DNA of 64,000 bases from positions 42,126,762 to 42,190,761 of the forward strand of contig NC_053042.1 of assembly GCF_003473485.1 (NCBI RefSeq), in the 5' to 3' direction. A program made the translations under genes and the position numbers. Source of the DNA: Medicago truncatula (lineage: Eukaryota > Streptophyta > Magnoliopsida > Fabales > Fabaceae). The notes under the pieces were generated by a model that was given only the letters and a program-made list of their open reading frames with translations, made no database searches and was not told the origin of the DNA. This document shows, in pieces, positions 23,712 through 34,470 of the stretch (position 1 is its first letter; the number at the start of each line of letters is the position of its first letter).

Positions 23712-24046
23712 GGCTTAATTGCATATTTGGTCCCCCTATTTTCACCATTTTGCCGAGTTGGTACCCCTATTTTAAAATTCGATGGTTTTGGTCCCTCCAT
23801 CATATTTTTGAACTATAAAAATGTGATGTGATAAATTTTAAATGTCATGGAATACAATCTGAAGATGAAAGAAGATCAACATTGATGAAGTTGAGGCGAA
23901 TTCCCTTGAAAACTTCATTTAAAACATATCATATCACAATATTTTAGACAACATATTTGATAAAGGGACCAAAATTGTTGAATTTTAAAATAAGGACCAA
24001 TTTCGCAAAATGATATAAATAGGGGGACCAAAACTGCAATTAAGCC
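23712..24046. mobile_element. MULE-like TIR element, ends GGCTTAATTGCA (335 bp)
   Basis: The left end GGCTTAATTGCATATTTGGT and the right end reverse-complemented GGCTTAATTGCAGTTTTGGT form inverted repeats that extend about 45 bp through GTCCCCCTAT and the CAAAATGG region. The flanks share ATTTTT(A) only imperfectly (left CATTTTTAT, right ATTTTTTAG), so the target duplication is uncertain. The ends resemble those of the 3-kb element at 28804 (GGCTTAATAC), suggesting a related family. Interior non-coding. Confidence 0.75.
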
Positions 24047-24436
24047 ATTTTTTAGTTATGAAAATGTATTATATATATACTTTTAATCAAACAATTGAAC
24101 TCAAGTAGTTAATGAGCTTCACCAATGACGATTTGTTTAAAAGAACTTGAGTTCAATTCATAGGTGAAACGAAAAATTTGAGTTTGATTTATAAGGTGGA
24201 GCAATTCTTGATTATACTTTACTTACCTCCCGACTGAACTTTAAATTATCAAAACATCATTCCCTTGAGAACCTCAAGGTTATCTAAAAAAGAAAGCTAT
24301 AATAAGTTTTCTGCATCTGTAATTTTTTTTTAATAGACCGGCTACATTTGGCCTCACTTATTATTTTGACATTAAACATCACTTTAAAATTCAAACTAAA
24401 ATAAGAGATTTAGAAATAAAACTATTGTTTGATGTT

Positions 24437-24545
24437 ACGCAAGTGTAGCTCAGTTGATAGTTACCAAAGACATTATGCTCGGGGATTGAACATCGGTTTT
24501 CTCACTTTTTCACATATAATGTGTGTGAATCTAACCATTAGACGA
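24437..24545 (+). repeat. tRNA-derived SINE, plus orientation
   Basis: GTGTAGCTCAGTTGATAGTT is a good box A and CGGGGATTGAACATCGG a diverged box B. The body continues TCTCACTTTTTCACATATAA and ends TGTGAATCTAACCATTAG. This is a widespread legume SINE or tRNA-like repeat. It is too diverged, and lacks paired acceptor arms, to be a tRNA gene. Confidence 0.6.
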
Positions 24546-25374
24546 AAAGAAAAACTATTGTGTGGTACATGATTATTAATTTTTAGCAGATTATAAACAA
24601 TATTGTTTTTCTTAATTTTTTCATTCAATAGAGTTCTAGTTAAATAATAAAAAAAATAGATAAAATCATCTAACGATAGTTCTTTTACATTTAGTTATAA
24701 AAAAAGACAAATTCTTTATGTACCAAAAAAATTCAATATTCTTCTTAATTTAAAAGAAATACATTTTTTTGAAGAATTAAAAGAAATACTTTTTCTACAT
24801 TGCCTCATGTATTGTGTCACACGACCCACTATATTTTGTTTTTGTCATTTTTACAAGTGTAATTCTCCTTTTTCTTACCAAAAAAATTCGTAAAAAATGG
24901 CAATGCTCTTTAAAACAATAAGAGACATCAAAAGAGGATTTTTTACACTTTAGCGAGTTTATGATTCCGTTTTACTTCAAAAACACATTTAAAATATTTT
25001 TAAACCAAAACTAAAAGAAAAGTTCACCCCTCACCCTTTATTTTTAGGATATTAACGAATGTTCTAAAGATATTTTTTTAAAATTTCTAATTAAATTATT
25101 CAACTTTTTATAATAACTTATTATCTAAAAGTTGCTAAAAAATCCTTTTAAATATCCGTTAACATTTCTCTTATTTTTATTTTTTAATGACATATTCAAC
25201 TCTCCCTCCCTTTCATCTCCGTACTACACAGATGTATATCCTCTAGCAAGCTAGCTTATCATATTCATGCACATGATGTGTTTCCCATAATAGTCAACTA
25301 TTTGTACTGCTACAGTATTTTGAATATACTCAAACAATATTTGTATTTGACATTTCTTCCTGGAAATAGTCTAA
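24546..25374. other. Gene-free spacer
   Basis: AT-rich, no recognised gene or element. Confidence 0.35.
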
Positions 25375-25531
25375 GAGTGTGTTTGGATGAGAGAATATTT
25401 TGAGGGAATGTAATGTTTTGAAGGAATTCAACTACTTTGAGGTGAATTATATTGTTTAAATCCACCTCAAAATAATTGAATTCCCTCAAAACATTACATT
25501 ACCTCAAAATATTCCCCATCCAAACACACTA
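25375..25531. mobile_element. Tourist-like (PIF/Harbinger) MITE forming a long hairpin, 157 bp
   Basis: The two halves are close inverted copies. The left half reads GAGTGTGTTTGGATGAGAGA then ATATTTTGAGGGAATGTAAT; the right half mirrors it and ends CATCCAAACACACTA. A TAA triplet flanks both sides (25372-25374 and 25532-25534), the target choice of PIF/Harbinger elements. Arms are about 65-70 bp with a short loop, so the transcript could fold into a stable hairpin. Non-coding. Confidence 0.85.
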
Positions 25532-25667
25532 TAAGGCATTAAGCCCTTTATTGAAGAAAAAAATCTTAATAATTCATATTATGTTATCTATTAGTTCTTC
25601 TATACTCATAATGAATCGATCTTTCTATTTTTTTTTTTTATAAAAATCAATGAGAATTTCTATACAT

Positions 25668-25698
<31 letters not shown>

Positions 25699-25710
25699 AT
25701 GTATATGTAT
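25668..25710. repeat. Compound (AT)n(GT)n microsatellite
   Basis: An AT run passes directly into a GT run and then a degraded ATGTATAT tail. Confidence 0.95.
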
Positions 25711-26320
25711 CCTAAAAATGAATACTAGCTAGAATAAATACTATAGGTTTTTGAAGTGAAGAAAATATAATGACACTGTTTAAACCTAACAAAGAGAGAC
25801 AAAAAGAAATCCGACTTTATACCAACCATATGAAAAGAGAGTCTAATACGTAGGAGTGGCACTAAAAAAACCAAATGAAATTAAGATCGGTGGGAGTAAC
25901 AGTGAGTGCATTTTATCCATATAAGGGCCTGCAAATGAAAGTTGTCAACCAAAGATATCCATGGCCTACAAACACGAGATTCAGTTGACACATATATCAT
26001 ATTCATCATATGGATGTGGTGGCTGCATAACCTTTCAATAATGTAACACTATTGCTTAAATTATTTAAATATATCACACGAGTGAACTTATGATAGGGTC
26101 CTATTATTCCATGTTTTGGTATTTGTTTTGTGACATTTGTCCTCATTTAATTTAGGCCAACCTGGCTTACATTGTATGCTAAAAAGCATTTATATGGACC
26201 TTTCCCTTACCCACTTGGTGTTTAATTAACCCTACCCAGATTCAATAACTCTAAACATATAAATAACATAACACAGAGGTAGATAAGTACTGTGTCTGTA
26301 TCCCTCAAAAGAAAAGAAAA
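25711..26320. other. Gene-free spacer
   Basis: No gene or element recognised. The left boundary of the tandem duplication that follows is approximate. Confidence 0.35.
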
Positions 26321-28238
26321 AGAGTACTTTGTATGTAGTTAGTCCAGTACTTGCTATATATGGTGCACTATAGATATATGGTACCCTATCAAATAGTGTC
26401 TTATACGCCATATTTGACCCCATCTCTCATATGCTACTATTAATTAAAATCGGTTGCAATGCCCATAATAAAATTATAGTTGTGTGATTTTTCTTGTTTA
26501 AACGGCAAACTTGTTACACTAGCAAAAAAAAAACGGCAAACTTGTTATGTTACTATTTTCTCCTAGGATTTGTACCCCCGTTCTCCAACTTTTTAAACTT
26601 TAGCTTAAACTAGTTGAACTATCTAATTCTCTTTTGTAGTCTAATGATATGAATTGAGATGACGAAGAAATACTAAGAATGAGATTCAAAGTTTGATAGT
26701 TAGAAAACCATTACATTTGTCTATATTAACAAAAAAAAAAAAACCAAGTCCAGTTGCATCTACATATTGTTGAATTAATTATTTAATTAATTAACTATAG
26801 ATTGACAAAAATCAGTTATTATAAATTAATCTTAATATAAATTATGATTTATTGTGTTTTTTTAAGGTGATTTATTGTGTTAATACACTAATTAGTTGAT
26901 GAATATGTGTGATTGGACTATTGTCTCTGAATGGACCGTGATATCTTGACTCATTTAGTTAGGTCCAATGAGAAGTCTCGATCGTCAATTGTTTAGCTAT
27001 TTAAAAGTTATCTCATCAATCGTTTAACATACGCTGAAAACCTATTCCGCAAACCTAAACAACGATGAGGGAGTCATCCCTCTCATACTCTGTTGGTGGC
27101 CGTCTCTCATAACCTAAACCCAAAACTACACAGTTTCTTGATTCATTCTTTATCATGATAATATGATATAATTTGTATCTACCAAAAAAAAAATTGATAT
27201 AATTTGTATTTATTGATCCATGTCAATGAAGATTTCAACATAAATGTGAGGAGAAAAAAAAATGGATAGAATATATCACATAGTAATTATTGGAAAAAAA
27301 ATAATTTGGATGTAGTTAGTTCAGTACTTGCTATATATGGTGCCCTATCAATCTATGGTGCCCTATCAAATATCTTTCTTTATACGCCAAATTTGACCCC
27401 ATCTCTCATATGCTACAATTAGTTAAAGATCGGTTGCAATGCCCATAAAATTGCAGTCTAATGATAAAAAAAATTAATGACAAATGTTCGTATATTATTT
27501 GTTATTTTAGTTTTTTTTTTCTCTCTTGCCATGCATCAAAACTTGGATCGCAAACTACTTAATTTTTAACTTAAACTAGTTGAGTTATTCGATCCTCCTT
27601 TCTAGTCTAATGATATGAATTGAGATGCTAAAGAAATACTAAGATTGAGATTCAAAGTTTGATCATTAACAAATTCATCTTCTCCTAATAAACTAACCAT
27701 TAACATTTTGTCTATATTAAAAAGAAGTCAGTTTCAGTTGCATCTACATATTTAATTAATTATTTAATTAATCAACCATGGATCAACAATAAACAATTAT
27801 TATAAATTAATTTTAATATAAATTATGATTTATTTTGTGTTAAAGCACTAATTAGTTCATGAATATGTGTGATTGTTCTATTGTCTTTAAATGAACTATG
27901 ATATCTTGACTCATTTAGTTAAGCTCAATGAGAAGTCTCAACCATCAGCCATTTAGGTATTTAAACGTTATCTCATCGATCGTTTAACATACACTGAAAA
28001 CCTATTCTGCAAACCTAGACAATGATGACGGAGTCACTCTTATACTCTATTGGCGGCCGTCTCTCATAACCTAAACCTAAAGATGCACAATTTCTTTATT
28101 CATTCTTTGTCTTGATAATGATATACTATAATTTGTATATATTTTTTCATGATTAACCGATAAAAATTTCAACATATATGTGAGGAGAAAAAATGATAGA
28201 ATATATAAGATAGTAATTATTAGAAAGATATTTTGATA
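26321..28238. repeat. ~1-kb tandem duplication, two diverged copies
   Basis: Copy 1 spans about 26321-27305 and copy 2 about 27306-28238. Landmarks recur in the same order: TCCAGTACTTGCTATATATG / TTCAGTACTTGCTATATATG, TTTGACCCCATCTCTCATAT, CGGTTGCAATGCCCATAA, TCTAATGATATGAATTGAGA, AGTTGCATCTACATATT, TATAAATTATGATTTATT, GATATCTTGACTCATTTAG, TATCTCATCGATCGTTTAAC (copy 2) and GGCCGTCTCTCATAACC. Copies differ by many substitutions and small indels, so the duplication is not recent. No open frame is shared between the copies, so I do not call a gene. The copies lack transposon ends. Confidence 0.85.
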
Positions 28239-28803
28239 GAGGAGAAGATGGCGAAGGATTGAATGAATGTTCACCTTCCTAGTACTTGTAAACCAAAATG
28301 GGAAGGCTACATTTTGGTAGTAAAGTCGAAAACATGTCAATTCAACAATAGTTGCTAAATCAATTTAAGATAGACAACCTCATCACACTGTTACCTTTAA
28401 AGTTCAAACCGCGTTTCATTCTGTTTATCAGTGCTTCGTTTCAGTCTCTCACTATTCTGCATCATACATACTACATAGACCACTATCTCCAACTCTGAAA
28501 AAAAATCATAAGAAGAAATGATAAATTATTAATAGCATAATTCATTAATAATTAATGTTAAAATATACTTATCCCCTAAATAAATGTTAAAATATATTTA
28601 TGTTAGTAAAAAAATTATGCTAAATTATTACAATTAATAGAAAATAGTAAATTCAAAATTAATTAATACTACTAAAAGAACAAAATTTAGTGAGGGAATA
28701 CCTTTCTAATTACATCCAACACAATCACGAGTCACAGCCATGTACAAAACATTCACAAAAACTACATTAGTAACCACCTTAAGCTAATCTATAAAAATAA
28801 AAT
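28239..28803. other. Gene-free spacer
   Basis: AT-rich sequence between the tandem duplication and the MULE-like element; the last nine bases are the latter's target duplication. Confidence 0.35.
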
Positions 28804-29521
28804 AGCTTAATACATCCTCCGGTCCTTTAAGTTATTTTATTTTCTCAGTTTGGTCCATTAACTATTAATTGTGTCAATTTGGTCACATAAGTTGTGATCC
28901 TCTCCGTCAGTTTTTAACTTTAAATGTCTAAGGTGAACCAACTCTGTAAGTGGTCTACGTAGACTTTATTAATTTTTTTTATTTTAACCGTTTGATCTTT
29001 TATTTAAATGAAGATTGTTGGATCATGGAGGGATCTATTGTAGATTATAATGAACCACAACCACCTAATTTTTTGTCTTCATCTTCTTCCCCTACCAATC
29101 TTCTTCATCTGCATCTCTTTTTCATATTCATCTTAAACAAAAACACAAAAAATTACAACTTTTTTTTACCTATTTTCCAGAAACCCCAACAGAGCAAATT
29201 TCAATACAGTTTTCCTACCACCAATTCTTCATATTCATACCAAATTCATACACATTCATACAATATACCAACAAAAAAATTCAAAAAAAAAATTTAAAAT
29301 TTAACCAACAAATAAAATCAGGATTCAACATCAATTCATTTCTTCAACATCAAGATGAATTCATGGCTTTCATAGAGAAAAGGTACAATTGTCTATTTTT
29401 GTAAAATTCATCACTGCTTTTCTCTTCCTTCTCGTCACCATAACCACCACCACCATCCCCTTTCTTCACCCTTAACAAAGTTCAAAACTTTATCATCAAT
29501 TTCAACACCCCTTTATGAAGG

Positions 29522-29663
29522 TGATAAAAAACACAAGAAGGGGGTTGGATTGTGTTGGCTTTTTCTTCCTTTTCTCCTAAGCTGAAAACACTGATCAGAA
29601 ACAGATATAGTTCTACTTCTGAAGTGATGTTCAGGACTAGATGCGCAGCGGATAAAAACACAC

Positions 29664-29697
<34 letters not shown>

Positions 29698-31010
29698 GAA
29701 AGACACAAAGCAATTATAAAGGTTCCTTCCACAAATCGGAAGTCAGTCATGTCCCTCTTGCACTTCCAAGGAGAGTTCACTATGTAATATCTGATTACAA
29801 TTGCTCACTGCTAAAACTAGCAAGAGACTTCAAATGCTCAAGTACAACTGAGAGAGAGAGAGAGAGAGAGAGATAGAAGAAAGACACAAAGCAATTATAC
29901 AGGTTCCTTCCACAAATCGAAAGTCAATCATGTCCCCCTTGCACTTCCAAGGAGAGTTCACTATGTAATATCTGATTACAATTGCTCACTGCTAAAACTA
30001 GCAAGAGACTTCAAATGCTCAAGCACAACTGTAAGAGACTTCCTATGTTCCTGAACGCAATCAAGAGACTTCTAATGCTCAAGTACAATTGTAAGAGATT
30101 TCTTAATTCAAACAGAATTACTAGAAAAATGTCTGAGGTTGAACACTTGATATACAATCAGTGGTGTTCACAATACAAATTAGATACAGACTCTTAAGAC
30201 TCTAGAATTTCTAAGATATGAACTTTGATAACAAATTCTAAGTGAACTTTGATAAGACTCTTAGAATTTCAGCAGAGTTTTGGCACTTGTAATCCTTGGT
30301 ATTGTGCTACTCAAAACTCTAAGTATTCACTCCTTTATATAGAGGTGTGAAAGAGACGTTGTGAATTGCCAGCACATCAAAATAGAGTCGTTTGAAGCTT
30401 TGATCAATCACCAATGACCTTTTGCCTGATATGGTTATTGTCCTATGAAGGATCAATTTCAAATCCATTCCCATTGTGAAGGAACATTGTTGCAAGCAGA
30501 GCTATTTTTCTTATCTTGTAGCAGAGACAAAAACAGAGTAGTGGAGATAGTGGTTGTAACTTCGTACAATTGTACTTTGTCAACGCTCTTTGAAGAACAA
30601 GCATTCAATGCCTTTAAATCCTTTCAAAATACCCGTTGCTTCACTCTTCCAGTCTTCTGCGATGCTTAGACGAGATTAAATCCATTGAACAACCTTTGAA
30701 GCTTTAAGTCTTGCATCTCCTGATGAACTAGAGCTTTTGGTGATCTTTAGCATCTGATGAGATGCTTCTGATAAACTTGCTTCTGATGAGGTCATTACTT
30801 CAGGAGCACTTTGTCTTCAGGAACATTTTGTCTTCAGGAGCAGTTCTCTTCAGACGCTTTAAGCTTCCTTTTTATTGATTCATTTGCTCTATTTTGTTCT
30901 TCTAGAACCTAATGATGATCTCAAATTTTTGTCTATGGTCATGTACACTTGAACAAATATTAGCATATCCAATTGACAATTTTTAATACCTTGTTATCAT
31001 CAAAACTCTC
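29522..31010 (-). mobile_element. Probable Sirevirus-like (Ty1/copia) LTR or solo LTR nested in the MULE-like element
   Basis: The block starts with AACACAAGAAGGGGGTTGGA and ends with TTGTTATCATCAAAACTC. On the minus strand it reads GAGTTTTGATGATAACAAGG, then repeated CTGAAGACAAAGTGC and CATCAGAAGC words, and ends CCAACCCCCTTCTTGTGTT, all typical of Sirevirus-type LTRs in legumes. The copies of the AACTTTATCATCAATTTC unit on both sides show that it interrupted the host element. Boundaries are uncertain by about 10 bp and no clear 5-bp target duplication is found. Confidence 0.5.
29693..30031 (+). repeat. 158-bp direct repeat with microsatellite junctions
   Basis: The segment from TAGAAGAAAGACACAAAGC to CAACTG is present at 29693-29850 and 29874-30031 with only a few differences. 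Copy 1 is preceded by an (AT)n run and copy 2 by an (AG)n run. The pair lies inside the LTR-like block. Confidence 0.9.
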
Positions 31011-31826
31011 AAAGGGTAATGTCAAACACATTTTGTTCAAACACTTTCATCAACAACTCGTTCACCATCGATAAGTTTCGAAACTTTATCATCAATTTCA
31101 GCACCCCTTTCATCATAAACTACTCACCGACGTTAAAGTCCGAAACTTTATCACCATTTTCAGCAACCCCTTCATCTTCAACCTTCAAATCCAATTTCTC
31201 ATGAAGCTCCACAACAAGTTCATTATTATCCTTTTGAATCGTTTGATTGAGATATGGCGGTGGAGTGAATGATAAAAGTTATGGTTATGGTTGCAAATTG
31301 CTGAAAGTGATGTTGTTACAAATTGGGGATGAAGCTTATGTTGTTGCAAATTGATTGATTGAATCCTACGCTTTGAACTCTTCTTTTGATTTTGCAGAAT
31401 TGGGGATAAACTTTTATGGTTTTTAGCAGAATTGGAGATGAAAATAATGTTGTTGCAAAGATTGGAAGAAGAAAACATGAGAAGAGGAAGAAGGGAACTG
31501 AGAAGAGGAAGAAAGAAGAGGACGAAGGGAAATGATTTTTTTTTTATTTTTTTTTATTTTAATTTTTAGAAAATTCAATAGAAATAATCATATGTTGTGA
31601 GTTTATCATATATTTGTGCACCTCCTAAATCCAACTCTTGATCACCATCTTGAGTGACACGTAGATAAGGGGTTAACAATTTAAAAAAAATAAAAATCGG
31701 AGAGGACCACATTAGTAAACGAAAGAAGATATATAGGACCAAATTGACACACTTAATAGATAGAGGACTAAACTGAAAAAATAAAATAAGTTAAGGGACC
31801 GGGGAGTGTATTAAGCCAAATAAAAT

Positions 31827-33699
31827 AAAGAGAAAAAAAACTTGAAGAACACGATGAAAAGTCTTACAAATCATTTAGCATCTTAAAGTTCATACACCCA
31901 CCATAATTTTCTCTCATAACTTGCAAAGAAAGAGTCTTTGCAATTCAAATAACACCCTGGAAATGACTAGATGATTAGATTTATCGATCAAAGCCATTTG
32001 CATAGCTTGGGGAAGTGTCAAATGATTGTGGATGACGGGACGGTTTCATTCCGCCGTTGCTGGAAGACATGTTCACCGATGGCATTGATGATACGAAACT
32101 TAAAATTATAGAACACTTTAAAATTTGGATATTTAGGAAATACGATTTTTTTTTTTATAGATAAATCTTACAATGTTAGTAATTATATTAGTTTCCGAGA
32201 ATCAAAACCGGATACCTCTTTTTTCAAACTCTTTCGGCGTCTCTTACCTCATTAACCTATTTTAGCGGGGGATGAATGAAAATTCTAGTCACATAGTATG
32301 TTTGAGAAGAGAAAGAAGGATTTTACACGACATTAAATCTACCCTTAACATATAAATTTTTTGAAATATATGAGACCAAATTAAAATCTAAATAAACGTA
32401 AGAGCCAAAGTACATTATTAAGCATAAATTGATTATATTCCTTTGAAAAAGTCACTTCAAATAACTTTTTTTTGTCAAAAAAAAAGTCACAAAGAGATAT
32501 TATCCTTAGTTTTGTGACTATATCTTTACTACATTTTCGCATAAAAAGTATAATTGTAACAGATGAAAGAGAGTGGCAAAGACAGTGAAATCCAAGGTAA
32601 TGTCACGATCTTCAGGTCAATATGAGTGCACACAAACATGTGCAACTGCAATGTAATATCTTCCATATTTTTCCAAAAGATGATAAGTTAAGTTGTAAGG
32701 GGCACTTACACCACTCAGTTAAGCCAACAAGCCAAAATACAAAATTATCATATAGCATCTCAACCCTTTTAATTTGGACTCAATTATTGGATTTGATAGT
32801 AGATAGAGGGAAGGAGAAAGTGACTGGCACTGGAACATGGCTCATAGCTCACACAGGACCCAGTGCAATAAAATACACAAAATCATAAGAAACCTCTCAA
32901 ATGTGGGTCCATTTGATCCTTATGTCCACACATGGGACCGACTTTATGCATTGCAAAGCTTGGATTGGACCGTACAACTAATTATAGCATACCCATCATC
33001 ACCATGCATGTATTTTATCTCCATCAATACCTTTGCCTACAATATATCAATATTCATGTCATTGCTCATGCACACTACACCAGCAATTCACATGATTTAT
33101 TAGGTGATCACGTGACACTTTTTGAGTTTGGCTTAAATAAAATTTCTGTTACTCTAGTTTATTTTATTCATAATTTTGGTTTTATTATTTTCAAATTCAC
33201 AGTTTTGGCGGTGACAATCTTGGTTTTCAATTTTTTTCATGTATGTTTTTGAGTATAAATTTTACTCATTACATTGTAAGATTTGGATTCCCTACATCCA
33301 TGTAAGGTGCAACAATTATAGAGATAAATGTGTTTGTATTTCATATCAAAATTTAGTTTAAAGGATGAATAATCTATTAGCAATGTAGAACTTCAATATA
33401 ACTTCATGTGAACTATTAAATCTATTGAGAGAATTTTAACTTCAAAGGCACAAGATAATCTTCGCAGGTTACCATCAATTGGTATGTCGAGTTACTTGAA
33501 TGTCATTTGACCAATTTTGCAATTAATTTACATAATTAGTTGCATCTTCTGGCCACTAACTCAAAACATTAATGCCAACAAACAGACTCTTATGAAAGCT
33601 AACCTTGAGACCCGAAATCGTCAAAAAGATAACCTTGAGACCCGAAATCATCAAAAAGAATAAGATTAACCTTAATAGGTCTGACATTAGCCCAAATTT
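31827..33699. other. Gene-free spacer
   Basis: No gene recognised. The stretch 32600-33100 is less AT-rich and has overlapping frames in two phases, but no known motif. A tandem repeat of AACCTTGAGACCCGAAATC occurs at about 33601 and 33632. Confidence 0.3.
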
Positions 33700-34136
33700 T
33701 CTCGTCAAAAATTAATGCATCACTTTGCAAATTGAAGAAGAAAAATCTTAATTTGAAGCTCTGAACCAATCTAATAACCTTTTAACAAACCCCTTTTCAC
33801 TTAAGCACTCATCGTAGAATGTAATCTTTCTGCTACCGTCAAAAATAAGAAAGGTGACAACGAATCTCGTTGTCTCAACTTCCTACTTAATCTAAATTCT
33901 TCTCTGAGGCTTCCTTTCACCAGCATAGATGTTGAGATTGAACCAATACATCCCATAACCCACTTCCTTTGCTTTTCTGAAAAGCACATTTTAATCAGTA
34001 TCACCATCAAATACTCTCATTCAACTAAATCATATGCTTTCTTGAAATCTAGTTTAAACAAAACAAGCTCTTTCTTCGTCTTATTGTTCACCTCGTCATG
34101 TACCTCATTAACAATTAAGATACCATCTAAAATTTG
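33700..34136 (-). pseudogene. LINE reverse transcriptase fragment, dead
   Basis: The minus-strand frame from 34136 reads QILDGILIVNEVHDEVNNKT, then LVLFKLDFKKAYDLVE followed by TGA where LINE reverse transcriptases have Trp. It continues KQRKWVMGCIGSISTSMLVK, FRLSRKLRQRDSLSPFLFLT and AERLHSTMSA before a stop at about 33801. These are reverse transcriptase core motifs of plant L1-type LINEs (LDFEKAYDxV and LRQGDPLSP types). The YADD-type motif and both ends are missing. QRD in place of QGD and the internal stop show it is inactive. Confidence 0.85.
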
Positions 34137-34310
34137 GCACTCTTTCACAATACCCGGTTATCACTTATACAACAATCCCATTTTGTGTGTAATAAAAAAT
34201 AGTGAGTAATGTGATATGTATGATAAGTTGGTGATCTGATCGGAAGAGAGATATAAAGAAAAAATAAACCATTGAATGTGCCTTGAAAAATTGAAATGTC
34301 AAAATATTTT

Positions 34311-34470
34311 GCCTTAATTAGATATTTGGTCCCTTAATTAATTTTCAGGTTTCGTTTTAATCCCTTATTTAATAAAAGTTACATTTTGGTCCCTCAAATA
34401 TGCTTCCGTCAGTCAATTTCGTCCCTCTCTTTTAAATTTAACTTAAAATGTCTAAGACCATTGGATCCAT
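34311..34470. repeat. One arm of a MULE-like TIR element
   Basis: GCCTTAATTAGATATTTGGT, then ATTTTGGTCCCTCAAATATG, CCGTCAGTCAATTTCGTCCC and AATGTCTAAGACC resembles the terminal arm of the element at 28804 (which also has GTCCATTAACT, CCGTCAGTTTTTAAC and AATGTCTAAGG). No opposite arm is found nearby, so it is a truncated relic. Confidence 0.5.

Larger units (their letters stand above)
28804..31817. mobile_element. MULE-like TIR element, 3.0 kb, with 9-bp target duplication AAATAAAAT
   Basis: The left end AGCTTAATACATCCTCCGGT and the right end reverse-complemented GGCTTAATACACTCCCCGGT begin inverted repeats of about 100 bp, which continue through TTATTTTATTTTCTCAGTTT and GTGTCAATTTGGTC. Perfect 9-bp repeats AAATAAAAT lie at 28795-28803 and 31818-31826. 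This is the Mutator pattern. Inside, short tandem units with AACTTTATCATCAATTTC recur at about 29490, 31082 and, diverged, 31145. They are separated by an inserted LTR-like block (29522-31010), so the element without the insert is about 1.5 kb. No transposase motif is seen; it would be non-autonomous. Confidence 0.85.

Noticed and set aside
24437..24545. A functional tRNA gene
   Set aside because: Box A is good but box B is diverged and the acceptor and anticodon stems do not pair; the body matches a SINE-like family instead.
28950..29297. 115-codon plus-strand frame
   Set aside because: It lies inside the arm of the MULE-like element, starts without ATG and is low-complexity (Asn/Phe/Ser-rich).
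32622..33252. Three overlapping plus-strand frames near 33 kb
   Set aside because: Mutually inconsistent phases, no known motif and no splice structure.
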